Shown here piece by piece: positions 1 to 7,967 of a stretch of 9,687 bases of DNA. A program made the translations under genes and the position numbers. This DNA is from an uncultured Bacteroidales bacterium (GTDB lineage Bacteria > Bacteroidota > Bacteroidia > Bacteroidales > P3): contig CAMWIS010000052.1 of NCBI GenBank assembly GCA_947174375.1, positions 1 to 9,687 of the forward strand. Reading direction: 5' to 3'. Positions within the stretch are counted from its first letter, which is position 1, and each line of letters starts with the position of its first letter. The notes beneath the pieces were generated by a model. The model saw nothing but the letters and a program-made list of their open reading frames with translations. It was not told the DNA's origin and ran no database searches.

Positions 1-260
1 CGAACGAAGGGCTGCAAACGGCCGAAGCCTTGACGGTTTACCCCAACCCGACCGACGGCACGCTCTATGTGGAAAACCTGCCGGAAGGCGCCTTTACGGG
101 CGGTATCTACGACCTGCACGGACGCCGGCTGATGCCGTTGAACGTACAGGGCGGCGAAACGCTGAGCCTGCCGGTGGCCAAACTGCGCAAAGGCGCGTAT
201 ATCGTCAAGCTGACGGCTACGGACGGCACGATGCATACGGCGAAATTCCAGAAATTATAG
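1..260 (+). CDS. T9SS type A sorting domain, C-terminal end of a secreted or surface protein (5' partial)
   Basis: The reading frame is open from base 3 to the TAG at 258-260 and gives 85 visible residues; the gene begins outside the window. After a short linker, the tail carries the hallmarks of the Por-secretion / T9SS type A sorting domain: VYPNP near the start, an IYDLHGRR segment, then LPVAKLRKGAYIVKL and a short ending strand that finishes FQKL. In this family the tail directs a protein already in the periplasm through the type IX system to the cell surface or medium, and is normally cut off on export. The cargo, its enzymatic or adhesive role and its length cannot be judged because the body of the protein is missing. 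No terminator hairpin is seen in the 39 bases before the next gene. Confidence 0.88.
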   Translation, partial: NEGLQTAEALTVYPNPTDGTLYVENLPEGAFTGGIYDLHGRRLMPLNVQGGETLSLPVAKLRKGAYIVKLTATDGTMHTAKFQKL

Positions 261-299
261 CATTGAGTTTTTAGATAAGACAAAGAGATTCCAAAAGAC

Positions 300-1517
300 A
301 TGAAGACGAGAATGGTTTTGTATGCCGGCGTGTTGCTGTTTGCCGGCAGTCTAACTGCGGCCTGCAACCGGGGCAAACAACCCGCCCAGGGGCCGAAAGA
401 ATATCCCGCAATCGTAGCCGTGGCCGAGGAAGCCGTGGGTACGGCCACTTATTCGGCCTCCATCCGCGGCCGCCAGGATATAGATGTATATCCGCAGATT
501 TCCGGTACGCTGACGAAATTGGCGGTGCAGGAAGGCGAACGCGTGAAAGAAAACCAGCTGCTGTTCGTCATCGACCAGGTGCCCTACATCGCGGCCCTGC
601 GCACGGCGGAAGCCAACGTGAAAGCCGCCGAAGCGGCCTTGAACACGGCCAAACTGACCTACGACAGCAAAAAGACGCTGCGCGAAAAGAACGTGGTTTC
701 GGACTTTGACCTGCAAACGGCCATGAACAATAAAAGAACGGCGGAGGCCACGCTCGAACAGATGAAGGCTTTGGAAGTGACGGCCCGTCAGAACCTGTCT
801 TATACCGAAATCCGCAGTGCCTCGGAAGGCGTCGTGGGCACGTTGCCCTACCGCAAGGGCGCGCTCGTGAGTCCGAGTATGCCGAACCCGTTGACCACGG
901 TGTCGGACAATTCGCAGATGTATGTCTATTTCTCTTTGAGTGAAAACCGCCTGTTGAGCCTGACGCGCGAATACGGCAGCATCGAAGCGGCCATCGCCAA
1001 CATGGAGGATGTATATCTGCAACTCAACGACGGTTCGATTTATCCGCAAACGGGACGCATCGAAAGCATCAGCGGCGTCATCAACCGCAGCACGGGCACG
1101 GTGAGCGTGCGCGCCGTATTCCCCAACCCCAAAGGCATCCTGCTGAGCGGGGCTTCCGGCAACGTCATCATGACCGAACGCCAATCCAACGCCATCATCA
1201 TTCCCAAGGCCGCCACATTTGAAGTGCAAGACCGCGTCTTTGTCTATAAAGTCAAAGACAGCATCGCCACGGCGCAGGAAGTGACCGTCCACAACTTAGA
1301 CGCGAAACGCTATATCGTGGATAAGGGCGTGGAAGCCGGCGACGTATTGGTGGCCGAGGGCGTAGGCCTGTTGCGCGAAGGCACGAAGGTTAAACCCGTC
1401 TTCCAGCCGGCGGTGGCCGACACCACGGGGGTGGCCGTAGATACCACGTCTTTGGTGGCCGTTGAAATCGCCGAGGAAGAGATGGCGGCGGAAGCCGATA
1501 CCACGATTGTCTTATAA
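300..1517 (+). CDS. RND efflux periplasmic adaptor subunit (membrane fusion protein, AcrA/MexA family), lipoprotein
   Basis: This 405-residue protein is the periplasmic link of a tripartite efflux pump, joining the inner-membrane pump encoded next to the outer-membrane channel. A lipoprotein signal peptide ends in LTAAC, with the lipidated cysteine at residue 22. The first half of the lipoyl domain is near residues 57-96 (DVYPQISGTL, VQEGERVKENQLLFVID). An alpha-helical hairpin rich in A, K and E spans about 97-168. The second lipoyl half follows (ASEGVVGTLPYRKGALV, about 174-190), then beta-barrel and membrane-proximal regions to about 365. The start at 300 is fixed by the signal peptide. 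The last 40 residues are an acidic, Val/Thr-rich tail with three DTT triplets, beyond the usual end of the fold. It is first in a three-gene operon, with 33 bases to the pump gene. No regulator gene adjoins it, so inducer and substrate are unknown. Confidence 0.95.
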   Translation: MKTRMVLYAGVLLFAGSLTAACNRGKQPAQGPKEYPAIVAVAEEAVGTATYSASIRGRQDIDVYPQISGTLTKLAVQEGERVKENQLLFVIDQVPYIAALRTAEANVKAAEAALNTAKLTYDSKKTLREKNVVSDFDLQTAMNNKRTAEATLEQMKALEVTARQNLSYTEIRSASEGVVGTLPYRKGALVSPSMPNPLTTVSDNSQMYVYFSLSENRLLSLTREYGSIEAAIANMEDVYLQLNDGSIYPQTGRIESISGVINRSTGTVSVRAVFPNPKGILLSGASGNVIMTERQSNAIIIPKAATFEVQDRVFVYKVKDSIATAQEVTVHNLDAKRYIVDKGVEAGDVLVAEGVGLLREGTKVKPVFQPAVADTTGVAVDTTSLVAVEIAEEEMAAEADTTIVL

Positions 1518-1550
1518 GCCGGGTCACACGAAACGTAAAAGCAAAGAACC

Positions 1551-4500
1551 ATGAAGTTAGAAACGTTTATACAACGGCCTGTTCTTTCGGCCGTTATATC
1601 CATACTCATCGTTTCGGTCGGTATCATCAGCCTTGCGACCTTGCCGGTGGAACAGTTCCCCGACATCGCGCCGCCTACGATTTCGGTTTCGACCTCCTAC
1701 CCCGGCGCGAGCGCGGAAACGATTCAGAAGAGTGTTATCGTACCGCTCGAAGAAGCCATCAACGGCGTGGAGAACATGAACTACATCACGTCGTCGGCCA
1801 CGAACACGGGTAGCGCCACCATTACGGTCTATTTCAAGCAGGGGGTGGATCCGGACATGGCGGCGGTCAACGTTCAGAACCGCGTGGCGCGCGCCACGGG
1901 TAACCTGCCGTCGGCCGTCAACCAAATCGGCGTTACCGTGAACAAGCGGCAGACGAGTATGCTTAAAATCTTCTCGCTCTACAGCCCCGACAGTTCTTAC
2001 GACGAGACGTTCCTTGCGAACTACCTGATGATTAACGTCATTCCCGAAGTTCTGCGTATCGGGGGCGTGGGCGACGCCATGGTGCTGGGCGCCAACTACA
2101 GTATGCGTATTTGGCTCAAACCGGACGTGATGGCGCAATACGGCCTGATACCGTCCGACATCTCGGCGGTATTGGCGGAACAGAACATCGAAGCGGCCAC
2201 GGGCTCTTTCGGCGAAAACTCGAACGAGACGTACCAATATACGATGAAATACAAGGGCCGTTTGCTTACGCCCGAAGAATTCGGCGAAATGGTCGTCCGT
2301 TCGACGGCCGACGGCGAGGTGCTTAAAATAAAGGACATCGCCACGGTGGAACTCGGTAGCGAAAGCTACAACTTCATCGGCCAGACCGACGGTTGCCCCG
2401 GCATCACGGCCATGGTATATCAAACGGCGGGCTCCAACGCCACGAAGGTGGTACAGGACATCGACAAACTCTTGGATGAAATCCGCCCGACCTTGCCCAA
2501 AGGCACGGCCATCGTGAGCATCATGAGTGTAACCGACTTCCTTTACGCCTCTATCCACGAGGTGCTCAAAACGCTGTTCGAGGCCATCATCCTCGTTATC
2601 ATTGTTGTATATATCTTCCTGCAAGACCTCAAATCGACGCTGATTCCGCTCGTGGGCATCATTGTATCGCTTATCGGTACGTTCGCGTTCATGATGCTGC
2701 TCGGCTTCTCCATCAACCTCATCACGCTGTTCGCCCTGGTATTGGTTATCGGTACCGTGGTGGACGACTCCATTGTGGTGGTGGAGGCCGTACAGTCCAA
2801 ATTCGACGAAGGCTACCGTTCGCCCTACAAGGCCAGCGTGGATGCCATGAAAGACATCAGCGCGGCGGTGGTCACGTCCTCGCTCGTCTTTATGGCCGTA
2901 TTTATCCCGGTATCGTTCATGGGCGGCACCTCCGGTACGTTCTATACGCAGTTCGGTTTGACGATGGCCGTGGCCGTCGGTATCTCGGCCGTCAACGCCT
3001 TGACGCTGTCGCCGGCCCTGTGCGCGCTCCTGCTCCGTCCTTACACGGATGAGTCCGGCGAAGAGAAAGACAATTTCGCGTCCCGTTTCCGCCATGCGTT
3101 CAACGCGGTATTCGGCAGGCTGAGCAATAAATACAAAGAGTTCGTGCTCGTATTTATCCGCCGCCGCTGGATTCCGTGGGCTATGTTAGGCGGTACGGCC
3201 GTGTTGCTCGTATTCCTGATGAGCACGATTCAAACGAGTTTGGTGCCCGAAGAAGACCAAGGCACGGTGTTCGTCAACGTGACGATGCCGGCGGGCTATT
3301 CGCTGAATTCCACCGCCAAGGTCATGGACGAAATAGAAACGGATATCCGCACGATTCCGCAAATCCGCGACTATACGAAGGTGAGCGGCTTCGGCCTGAT
3401 TTCCGGCCAGGGTGTTTCTTACGGTATGTTCATCATCAAACTCAAACCGTGGGACGACCGCCCGCGCAAATCCGACAACGTGAACAGCGTTATCAAGGAG
3501 ATTTACAAACGGACGGCCGGCATTCCCGAGGCCACGATTTTTGCGATGGCGCCCGGTATGATTCCCGGCTACGGTATGGGTAACAGTTTGGAAATAAACG
3601 TACAGGACCGTGTAGGCGGCGATGTGACCGAACTCTACAACGTAACGCAGAACTTTATCGCGGGCCTGCGCGCCTCGCCGGTGTTCCAAAGCGCGTTTTC
3701 GTCGTTCAGCGTCAGCTACCCGCAATGGCTCGTGGATGTGGATGCGGCCAAGTGCAAGCGCGCCGGCATTTCGCCCAACGAGGTGCTGAGCGTGTTGAGC
3801 GGTTACTACGGCGGTACCTACGCCTCCAACATCAACCGTTTTTCGAAGGTGTACCGCGTCATGGTGCAGGCCGCCATTCCCTACCGTACCACGGAAAGAA
3901 CGCTCGACGATATGTTTGTGCGCATCAACGGCGAAATGGCGCCGCTGAGCCAGTTCGTGACGCTCAAACGCGTCTATGGTTCGGAAACGCTCTCGCGCTT
4001 CAACCTCTATAACTCCATCACCGTGAACGCCTCGCCCGCCGACGGCTACAGTACCGGTGACGCGATTGCCGAGGTGGCGCGCGTTTCGCAAGAGACGTTG
4101 CCCAACAACTTCAGCTATTCTTACGGCGGTATCACGCGTGAGGAGGCCTCGCAGTCGAACAACACGGCCATCATCTTCGGCCTCTGTATATTCTTTATAT
4201 ACTTAATCCTGTGCGCCATGTACGAAAGCTTCCTCTTGCCGTTCGCCGTTATCCTCAGCGTGCCGTTCGGCTTGATGGGTTCGTTCCTGTTCGCCCATAT
4301 GCTCGGTTTGGAAAACAACATCTATCTGCAGGTCGGTTTGATTATGCTTATCGGTTTGATTTCCAAGACGGCGATTTTGTTGACCGAATACGCGGTTGAC
4401 CGCCGCATGAAAGGCATGACGCTGGCGCAGGCGGCCCTGAGCGCGGCCAAAGCGCGTCTGCGTCCTATCCTGATGACGGCCAGTACGATGATTATAGGCT

Positions 4501-4700
4501 TGTTGCCGTTGATGACGGCCATGGGCGTTGGCGCGAACGGTAACCGTTCGTTGGGTTCCGGCGTCGTGGGCGGTATGCTCTTCGGTACGGTGGCCCTGCT
4601 GATTGTGGTACCGGTCTTCTTTATCATTTTCCAATCGTTGCAGGAACGGATCAAACCGCTGCACTTTAACTCCGATAATCAACATGAAGATAATGAATAA
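1551..4700 (+). CDS. RND multidrug efflux pump, inner-membrane permease subunit (AcrB/MexB, HAE1 family)
   Basis: At 1049 residues this is the full length expected of a hydrophobe/amphiphile RND pump, a proton-driven trimer that captures substrates from the periplasm and outer leaflet. TM1 starts at about residue 10 after MKLETFIQRP. The first porter domain follows with FPDIAPPTISVSTSYPGAS (about 36-54) and QNRV at 109-112. The TM4 proton-relay pair is D405-D406 in VIGTVVDDSIVVVEA. The TM10 lysine is K939 (LISKTAILLTEY), and R969 and T976 match the conserved Arg and Thr after TM10 in AcrB (R971, T978). The switch-loop region reads VSGFGLISGQG (611-621), and LVPEEDQG is at 564-571. All catalytic transport residues are therefore present. 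The last bases overlap the start of the channel gene, suggesting translational coupling. Substrate range cannot be read from sequence. Confidence 0.97.
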   Translation: MKLETFIQRPVLSAVISILIVSVGIISLATLPVEQFPDIAPPTISVSTSYPGASAETIQKSVIVPLEEAINGVENMNYITSSATNTGSATITVYFKQGVDPDMAAVNVQNRVARATGNLPSAVNQIGVTVNKRQTSMLKIFSLYSPDSSYDETFLANYLMINVIPEVLRIGGVGDAMVLGANYSMRIWLKPDVMAQYGLIPSDISAVLAEQNIEAATGSFGENSNETYQYTMKYKGRLLTPEEFGEMVVRSTADGEVLKIKDIATVELGSESYNFIGQTDGCPGITAMVYQTAGSNATKVVQDIDKLLDEIRPTLPKGTAIVSIMSVTDFLYASIHEVLKTLFEAIILVIIVVYIFLQDLKSTLIPLVGIIVSLIGTFAFMMLLGFSINLITLFALVLVIGTVVDDSIVVVEAVQSKFDEGYRSPYKASVDAMKDISAAVVTSSLVFMAVFIPVSFMGGTSGTFYTQFGLTMAVAVGISAVNALTLSPALCALLLRPYTDESGEEKDNFASRFRHAFNAVFGRLSNKYKEFVLVFIRRRWIPWAMLGGTAVLLVFLMSTIQTSLVPEEDQGTVFVNVTMPAGYSLNSTAKVMDEIETDIRTIPQIRDYTKVSGFGLISGQGVSYGMFIIKLKPWDDRPRKSDNVNSVIKEIYKRTAGIPEATIFAMAPGMIPGYGMGNSLEINVQDRVGGDVTELYNVTQNFIAGLRASPVFQSAFSSFSVSYPQWLVDVDAAKCKRAGISPNEVLSVLSGYYGGTYASNINRFSKVYRVMVQAAIPYRTTERTLDDMFVRINGEMAPLSQFVTLKRVYGSETLSRFNLYNSITVNASPADGYSTGDAIAEVARVSQETLPNNFSYSYGGITREEASQSNNTAIIFGLCIFFIYLILCAMYESFLLPFAVILSVPFGLMGSFLFAHMLGLENNIYLQVGLIMLIGLISKTAILLTEYAVDRRMKGMTLAQAALSAAKARLRPILMTASTMIIGLLPLMTAMGVGANGNRSLGSGVVGGMLFGTVALLIVVPVFFIIFQSLQERIKPLHFNSDNQHEDNE

Positions 4701-6084
4701 GACAAGTTTTCGCCAATGGGTGCTGATGCTGGCCGGGGCGGCCGGCTTGGCCGGTTTGATGACCGGTTGCGGCATTTATTCGTCTTACTCGCGGCCGGAC
4801 GACCTGCAGGTGGACGGCCTCTACGGTGAACCGGCGGCGAATGCCGATACGGTATCCATTGCCGACATCGCCTGGTACGATTTCTTTACCGACCCCTATC
4901 TGCAAGATTTGATAGACTCGGCGCTGGTGCGGAACGCGGATATGCGGATTGCCTTCCTGCGCGTGGAAGAATCGGAAGCGAGCCTGAAAGCCGCCAAGTT
5001 GGCGTTCATCCCCTCGTTCGGCCTGCCGTTGCAAGGCAGCGCGGGCGGTAGCATAAGTTTCGACGGCGGGGTGTCTGCCGGCGCTCCGGCTTATTCTTAC
5101 CAGTTGCCGATTTCGGCCTCGTGGCAGGTGGATTTGTTCGGCGGGTTGCGCAACGCCAAAAAGCAGGCGCAGGCCGGCCTGTTGCAGATGCAAGCCTACC
5201 GGCAAGCCGTCCGCACGCAGTTGATTTCCAACATGGCCATCCTGTATTATAAACTCGTGACGCTGGACGAACAGTTGAATATCTACACGCTGACCAAACA
5301 GAGTTGGGAAGAAAGCCTGGAAGCGACGCGCGCGTTGATGGAAGCCGGCATTGGCAACACGGCGGCCGTGGCGCAAAGCGAAGGCGCTTATTACAGTGTA
5401 TGCGCTTCCATCCCCAACATCCAACAGCAAATCCGCGAAACGGAAAACCAAATCTGCGCGTTGCTCGGCATTACGCCGCGCCACATCGCACGCGGCCCGA
5501 TGCCGGTCATGATTTTTACCAACGACCTGCGCGTAGGTATTCCCATTTCGCTCTTGTCGAGACGCCCCGACGTGATGCAGGCCGAACAGGCTTTGGCCCG
5601 CGCGTTTTATGTGACGAACGCGGCGCGGTCGGCCTTTTATCCGTCGCTCTCGCTGAACGGCCTTATCGGTTGGCAGGGCGGTGCCGCCGCCATTTGGAAC
5701 GCGGTGGCCAACCTGACGCAACCGATATTCCAAAACGGCAAACTGACGGCGCAACTCAAAATAGCCAAAGCGCAACAGGAAGAAGCCAAAATCTCGTTCC
5801 AACAGACGTTGCTGGAAGCCGGCATGGAAGTGAACAACGCGCTGGCGCTGGTACAGTCCACGCGCGAACGCTCGCTGCTTTACGACAAACAGGTGACCTC
5901 GTTGGGCGTGGCGGCCGAAAGCACGCGCCTGCTCATGGAACACGGCAGCACGACCTATTTGGAGGTGCTGGCGGCGCAACAGGCCCTGCTGTCGGCGCAG
6001 TTGACCTCGGTCAGCAACCGGCTCAACGAATGGACGGCCGTGGTGACACTCTATCGTGCGCTCGGCGGCGGTTCCCTTGATTGA
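4684..6084 (+). CDS. Outer-membrane efflux channel lipoprotein (OprM/NodT family, TolC-like)
   Basis: This 466-residue protein should form the trimeric outer-membrane exit duct of the pump encoded upstream. The start is placed at ATG 4684 (MKIMNK), with ATG 4693 (MNKT) an equally good choice; a longer open frame reaching back to 4603 lies inside the pump gene and would put the signal peptide far from the N-terminus. From 4684 the hydrophobic signal ends in LMTGC with the lipidated Cys at residue 29. Family marks include the DPYLQDLIDSAL segment, the repeated long helices (ALVRNADMRIAFLRVEESEASLKAAK and, later, a similar second repeat), the conserved LLSRRPDVMQAEQAL, the AFYPSLSLNGLIGW strand region and a C-terminal YRALGGG. 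It overlaps the pump gene by 17 bases (8 with the inner start). No convincing terminator follows; a run of seven T at 6100-6106 has no strong hairpin before it. Confidence 0.95.
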   Translation: MKIMNKTSFRQWVLMLAGAAGLAGLMTGCGIYSSYSRPDDLQVDGLYGEPAANADTVSIADIAWYDFFTDPYLQDLIDSALVRNADMRIAFLRVEESEASLKAAKLAFIPSFGLPLQGSAGGSISFDGGVSAGAPAYSYQLPISASWQVDLFGGLRNAKKQAQAGLLQMQAYRQAVRTQLISNMAILYYKLVTLDEQLNIYTLTKQSWEESLEATRALMEAGIGNTAAVAQSEGAYYSVCASIPNIQQQIRETENQICALLGITPRHIARGPMPVMIFTNDLRVGIPISLLSRRPDVMQAEQALARAFYVTNAARSAFYPSLSLNGLIGWQGGAAAIWNAVANLTQPIFQNGKLTAQLKIAKAQQEEAKISFQQTLLEAGMEVNNALALVQSTRERSLLYDKQVTSLGVAAESTRLLMEHGSTTYLEVLAAQQALLSAQLTSVSNRLNEWTAVVTLYRALGGGSLD

Positions 6085-6119
6085 CGCGGGGTTTCAGACT
6101 TTTTTTCGTTATTTCTCGT

Positions 6120-6149
6120 GTTCGTTCGTATATTAAGAAACGAATGAAC
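6120..6149 (+). promoter_or_regulatory. Inverted repeat touching the start codon of the beta-barrel gene
   Basis: Bases 6120-6128 (GTTCGTTCG) and 6141-6149 (CGAATGAAC) pair as a 9-base stem with one G-U pair and a 12-base AT-rich loop. The repeat ends one base before ATG 6151. It could be an RNA hairpin limiting ribosome access or a DNA operator overlapping the promoter; the sequence does not decide between them. No clear TAnnTTTG promoter element was found in the 66-base gap, so the gene may be read through from the efflux operon. Confidence 0.45.
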
Positions 6150-6150
6150 C

Positions 6151-7869
6151 ATGAGAAAATTTTTTATCCGCAGCCAGCGCCGCCGGCGCTGGCTGCTTTG
6201 GCTTGAACTTATCTTCAAGACATGTTTGATTGTGGCCTGCATCATCGTAGGGGCGGCCACGGTCAGTATGGGCGCGCGGCTGTCGGCCCAGGAACTGAGT
6301 GGCATCGCCAAACGCAAGCCGTTTACCATCAGCGGCCAAGCCGATGCGGAGTTCAGCAGTTTCCTATCGCAGCCCAAGAACTTCAACCGGCCGTTTTCTT
6401 ATCTGCTGAACGTGTCGCTCAACCCGGCCGTTTACGGCATCGCGTTGCCCGTTCAGCTGTCGTTCGGGCAAGACGGCTTTAACTTCAAGCATCCGTTCAA
6501 CACGTTGCAGATTACGCCTTCCTACAAATGGATCAAGGCGTATATAGGACGGACGGGCATGACGATGTCGCCCTACGGCTTGGCGGGCATCGGCTTCGAC
6601 GGCGCGGGCGTGGAACTGACGCCCGACTTTTTGCCGGTATCGCTGAGCGCCATGTTCGGGCGGTTGCAGAAAGAGGACGTGGGCGACAGCCTGCGCCCGC
6701 CCACCTACCGCCGGCTCGCCTACGGGCTCAAAGTGGGCTGGACGCACGGGCAACAGCAACTCGACCTGCATTTCTTTCAGGCTTGGGACAACGACAAGGC
6801 GCTGGCGGGCGCGGAAACGCCGCCCCAACGCAACTACGTGTTGTCCTGGCAGGGGCGTTTCCTGATCGCCGACCTCGTGACCCTTGGCGCGGAGGGCGGG
6901 CTCAGCTTCCTGCAGAACCGGCCGGCGGCCGAAGACCCGCTCGCCGGCGTGGACGCCGACAAGGCCATCCCCGGCCTGTCGTTCAAGGTGCGCGCCCAGG
7001 CGTTCGGCGCGGAGCTGGCCTACGAACGTCAGGGCGCGCAGTTCTACAGCATGGGGCGGTACTACAGCGGCGGCGACCTCGAAAGCCTGTCGCTCGGCTA
7101 CAGCGGCGACATCAAACAGAAGCTGCGGTTTTCGGGCCGCCTCGGCTGGCAACGCGACAACCTGAGTCAGGAACGGCAGAGCCGCATGAACCGCCTGGCC
7201 GCCGACGTGCAGCTGCAATACGCGTCCGACGGCCCTTGGGAAGCCTCGGCCTCTTACTCCAACTTCACGACGCACACGCGCCTGTTGCCCATGCAGGTGG
7301 AGCCGGGCGCCTACACGCCCATCGCACACCCCGACTCGCTGCGCAACACGCAGTTGTCGCAACAGGCGCAAGTGCGTGTCGCGTGCCGCCTCGGCCCGCA
7401 GGATCACGTACACACGCTCTCGTTCGACTTCTCGTTTCAGGAATCCCGTCTGGTGGGCGAGCCGGCCATGAACGACTATTTCACGGCCCAGCTCTCGCAT
7501 CAGACCACCCTGCCCAAGGACAGCCGGCTCAACACTGCGTGGCACGCCCAGGCCGTGTACCGGCCGGCCTCCAAACAGGCCGAAACCTACACCGGCCCTT
7601 CGGTCAATTTCTCCAAGAGCCTGCTCCAAGACAAGAGCCTGTCGCTGAACGGCCGCCTGCAATACGACCTCGGCTTCGGCCAACGCAAGCTGCAAAGCGG
7701 CTTGGTCAACCTCGGCGGCGGCGTGGCGTATCGGTTCGCCAAGCACCACCAGTTGGATTTGCGCGTCAACCTGCGGGTCAAACACACCTTAGGGGCCGAT
7801 ACCGCCCCCGATACACCCGCCGCCCGCACCGACTTCACCGGCACGCTCCGCTACGCCTACCGGTTCTAA
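6151..7869 (+). CDS. Predicted outer-membrane beta-barrel protein of unknown function
   Basis: The 572-residue product has an Arg-rich N-terminus (RSQRRRRW, residues 7-14), a hydrophobic stretch at about 24-39 and a likely signal peptidase I site after A47 (RLSA/QE), a cut common in Bacteroidota. The rest has the alternating aromatic/small/polar pattern of beta-strands with many Y, F, G and W and short polar turns, and it ends in LRYAYRF, a C-terminal aromatic strand like the signal read by the BAM assembly machine. There are no obvious catalytic motifs. The stretch SPYGLAGIGFDGAGVELTP (140-158) followed by SAMFGRLQ resembles, from memory, a family of uncharacterised Bacteroidota barrel proteins often found near large surface proteins; that match needs a search. 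Start 6151 is the first possible ATG, as an in-frame TGA lies at 6145-6147. The gene looks more GC-rich than its neighbours. It could be co-transcribed with the efflux genes, but nothing shows it is part of the pump. Confidence 0.8.
   Translation: MRKFFIRSQRRRRWLLWLELIFKTCLIVACIIVGAATVSMGARLSAQELSGIAKRKPFTISGQADAEFSSFLSQPKNFNRPFSYLLNVSLNPAVYGIALPVQLSFGQDGFNFKHPFNTLQITPSYKWIKAYIGRTGMTMSPYGLAGIGFDGAGVELTPDFLPVSLSAMFGRLQKEDVGDSLRPPTYRRLAYGLKVGWTHGQQQLDLHFFQAWDNDKALAGAETPPQRNYVLSWQGRFLIADLVTLGAEGGLSFLQNRPAAEDPLAGVDADKAIPGLSFKVRAQAFGAELAYERQGAQFYSMGRYYSGGDLESLSLGYSGDIKQKLRFSGRLGWQRDNLSQERQSRMNRLAADVQLQYASDGPWEASASYSNFTTHTRLLPMQVEPGAYTPIAHPDSLRNTQLSQQAQVRVACRLGPQDHVHTLSFDFSFQESRLVGEPAMNDYFTAQLSHQTTLPKDSRLNTAWHAQAVYRPASKQAETYTGPSVNFSKSLLQDKSLSLNGRLQYDLGFGQRKLQSGLVNLGGGVAYRFAKHHQLDLRVNLRVKHTLGADTAPDTPAARTDFTGTLRYAYRF
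6170..6196 (+). repeat. Perfect 12-base inverted repeat inside the signal-peptide codons of the barrel gene
   Basis: GCAGCCAGCGCC (6170-6181) and its exact reverse complement GGCGCTGGCTGC (6185-6196) are separated by three bases, giving a very GC-rich potential hairpin that begins 17 bases after the ATG triplet. It encodes part of the Arg-rich n-region (roughly residues 7-16). No T-run follows, so it is not a terminator. With the repeat at 6120-6149 it leaves the start codon in a short single-stranded stretch between two stems. A hairpin this close to the start would be expected to slow translation. Confidence 0.6.
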
Positions 7870-7880
7870 AAAAAGAAAAC

Positions 7881-7911
7881 TTTGCCGTCTCAGAAAAAAT
7901 GATTATCTTCG
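7881..7911 (+). promoter_or_regulatory. Bacteroidota-type sigma-70 (SigABfr) promoter for tonB
   Basis: TTTG at 7881-7884 and TATCTTCG at 7904-7911 are 19 bases apart. The Bacteroidota housekeeping consensus is TTTG (-33) and TAnnTTTG (-7) with about 19-21 bases between; here one base of the -7 box differs. Transcription would start near 7918, leaving a leader of about 50 bases before the tonB ATG. The promoter sits just after the barrel gene stop, so tonB is probably its own transcription unit. Confidence 0.6.
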
Positions 7912-7926
7912 CCTTACTTTTTGTGT

Positions 7927-7947
7927 GGCCTCTTTAGACGGGAGGCC
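7927..7947 (+). promoter_or_regulatory. Small hairpin in the tonB leader
   Basis: GGCCTC (7927-7932) pairs with GAGGCC (7942-7947) across a 9-base loop, inside the predicted 5' untranslated leader of tonB and 20 bases before its ATG. It is too short and lacks a T-run for a terminator. It may stabilise the leader or be chance; no riboswitch family was recognised. Confidence 0.3.
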
Positions 7948-7967
7948 GTTAAGAAACGTTTAAGACC

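Noticed and set aside
1557..3095. A 512-codon minus-strand open frame opposite the pump gene
   Set aside because: It is antisense to a clear RND pump; the translation is rich in His, Arg and Asp with no recognisable motif.
4603..4683. Extended N-terminus for the channel gene starting at 4603
   Set aside because: It lies wholly inside the pump gene, adds 27 polar residues before the signal peptide and would bury the lipoprotein signal.
6072..6106. Possible terminator after the efflux operon
   Set aside because: There is a run of seven T at 6100-6106, but only a three-base CCC/GGG pairing before it, not enough for a convincing hairpin.
6169..6240. Twin-arginine (Tat) signal in the Arg-rich N-terminus of the barrel protein
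   Set aside because: Four arginines in a row precede the hydrophobic stretch, but the S/T-R-R-x-F-L-K order is absent and outer-membrane barrels travel unfolded by the Sec route.
6528..7937. A 469-codon open frame on the + strand, and a 473-codon frame on the minus strand (6364-7785), over the barrel gene
   Set aside because: Both are shadows of the GC-rich barrel gene. Their translations are Arg/Ala/His-rich with no domain pattern, while the 6151 frame has a signal peptide and a C-terminal barrel strand.
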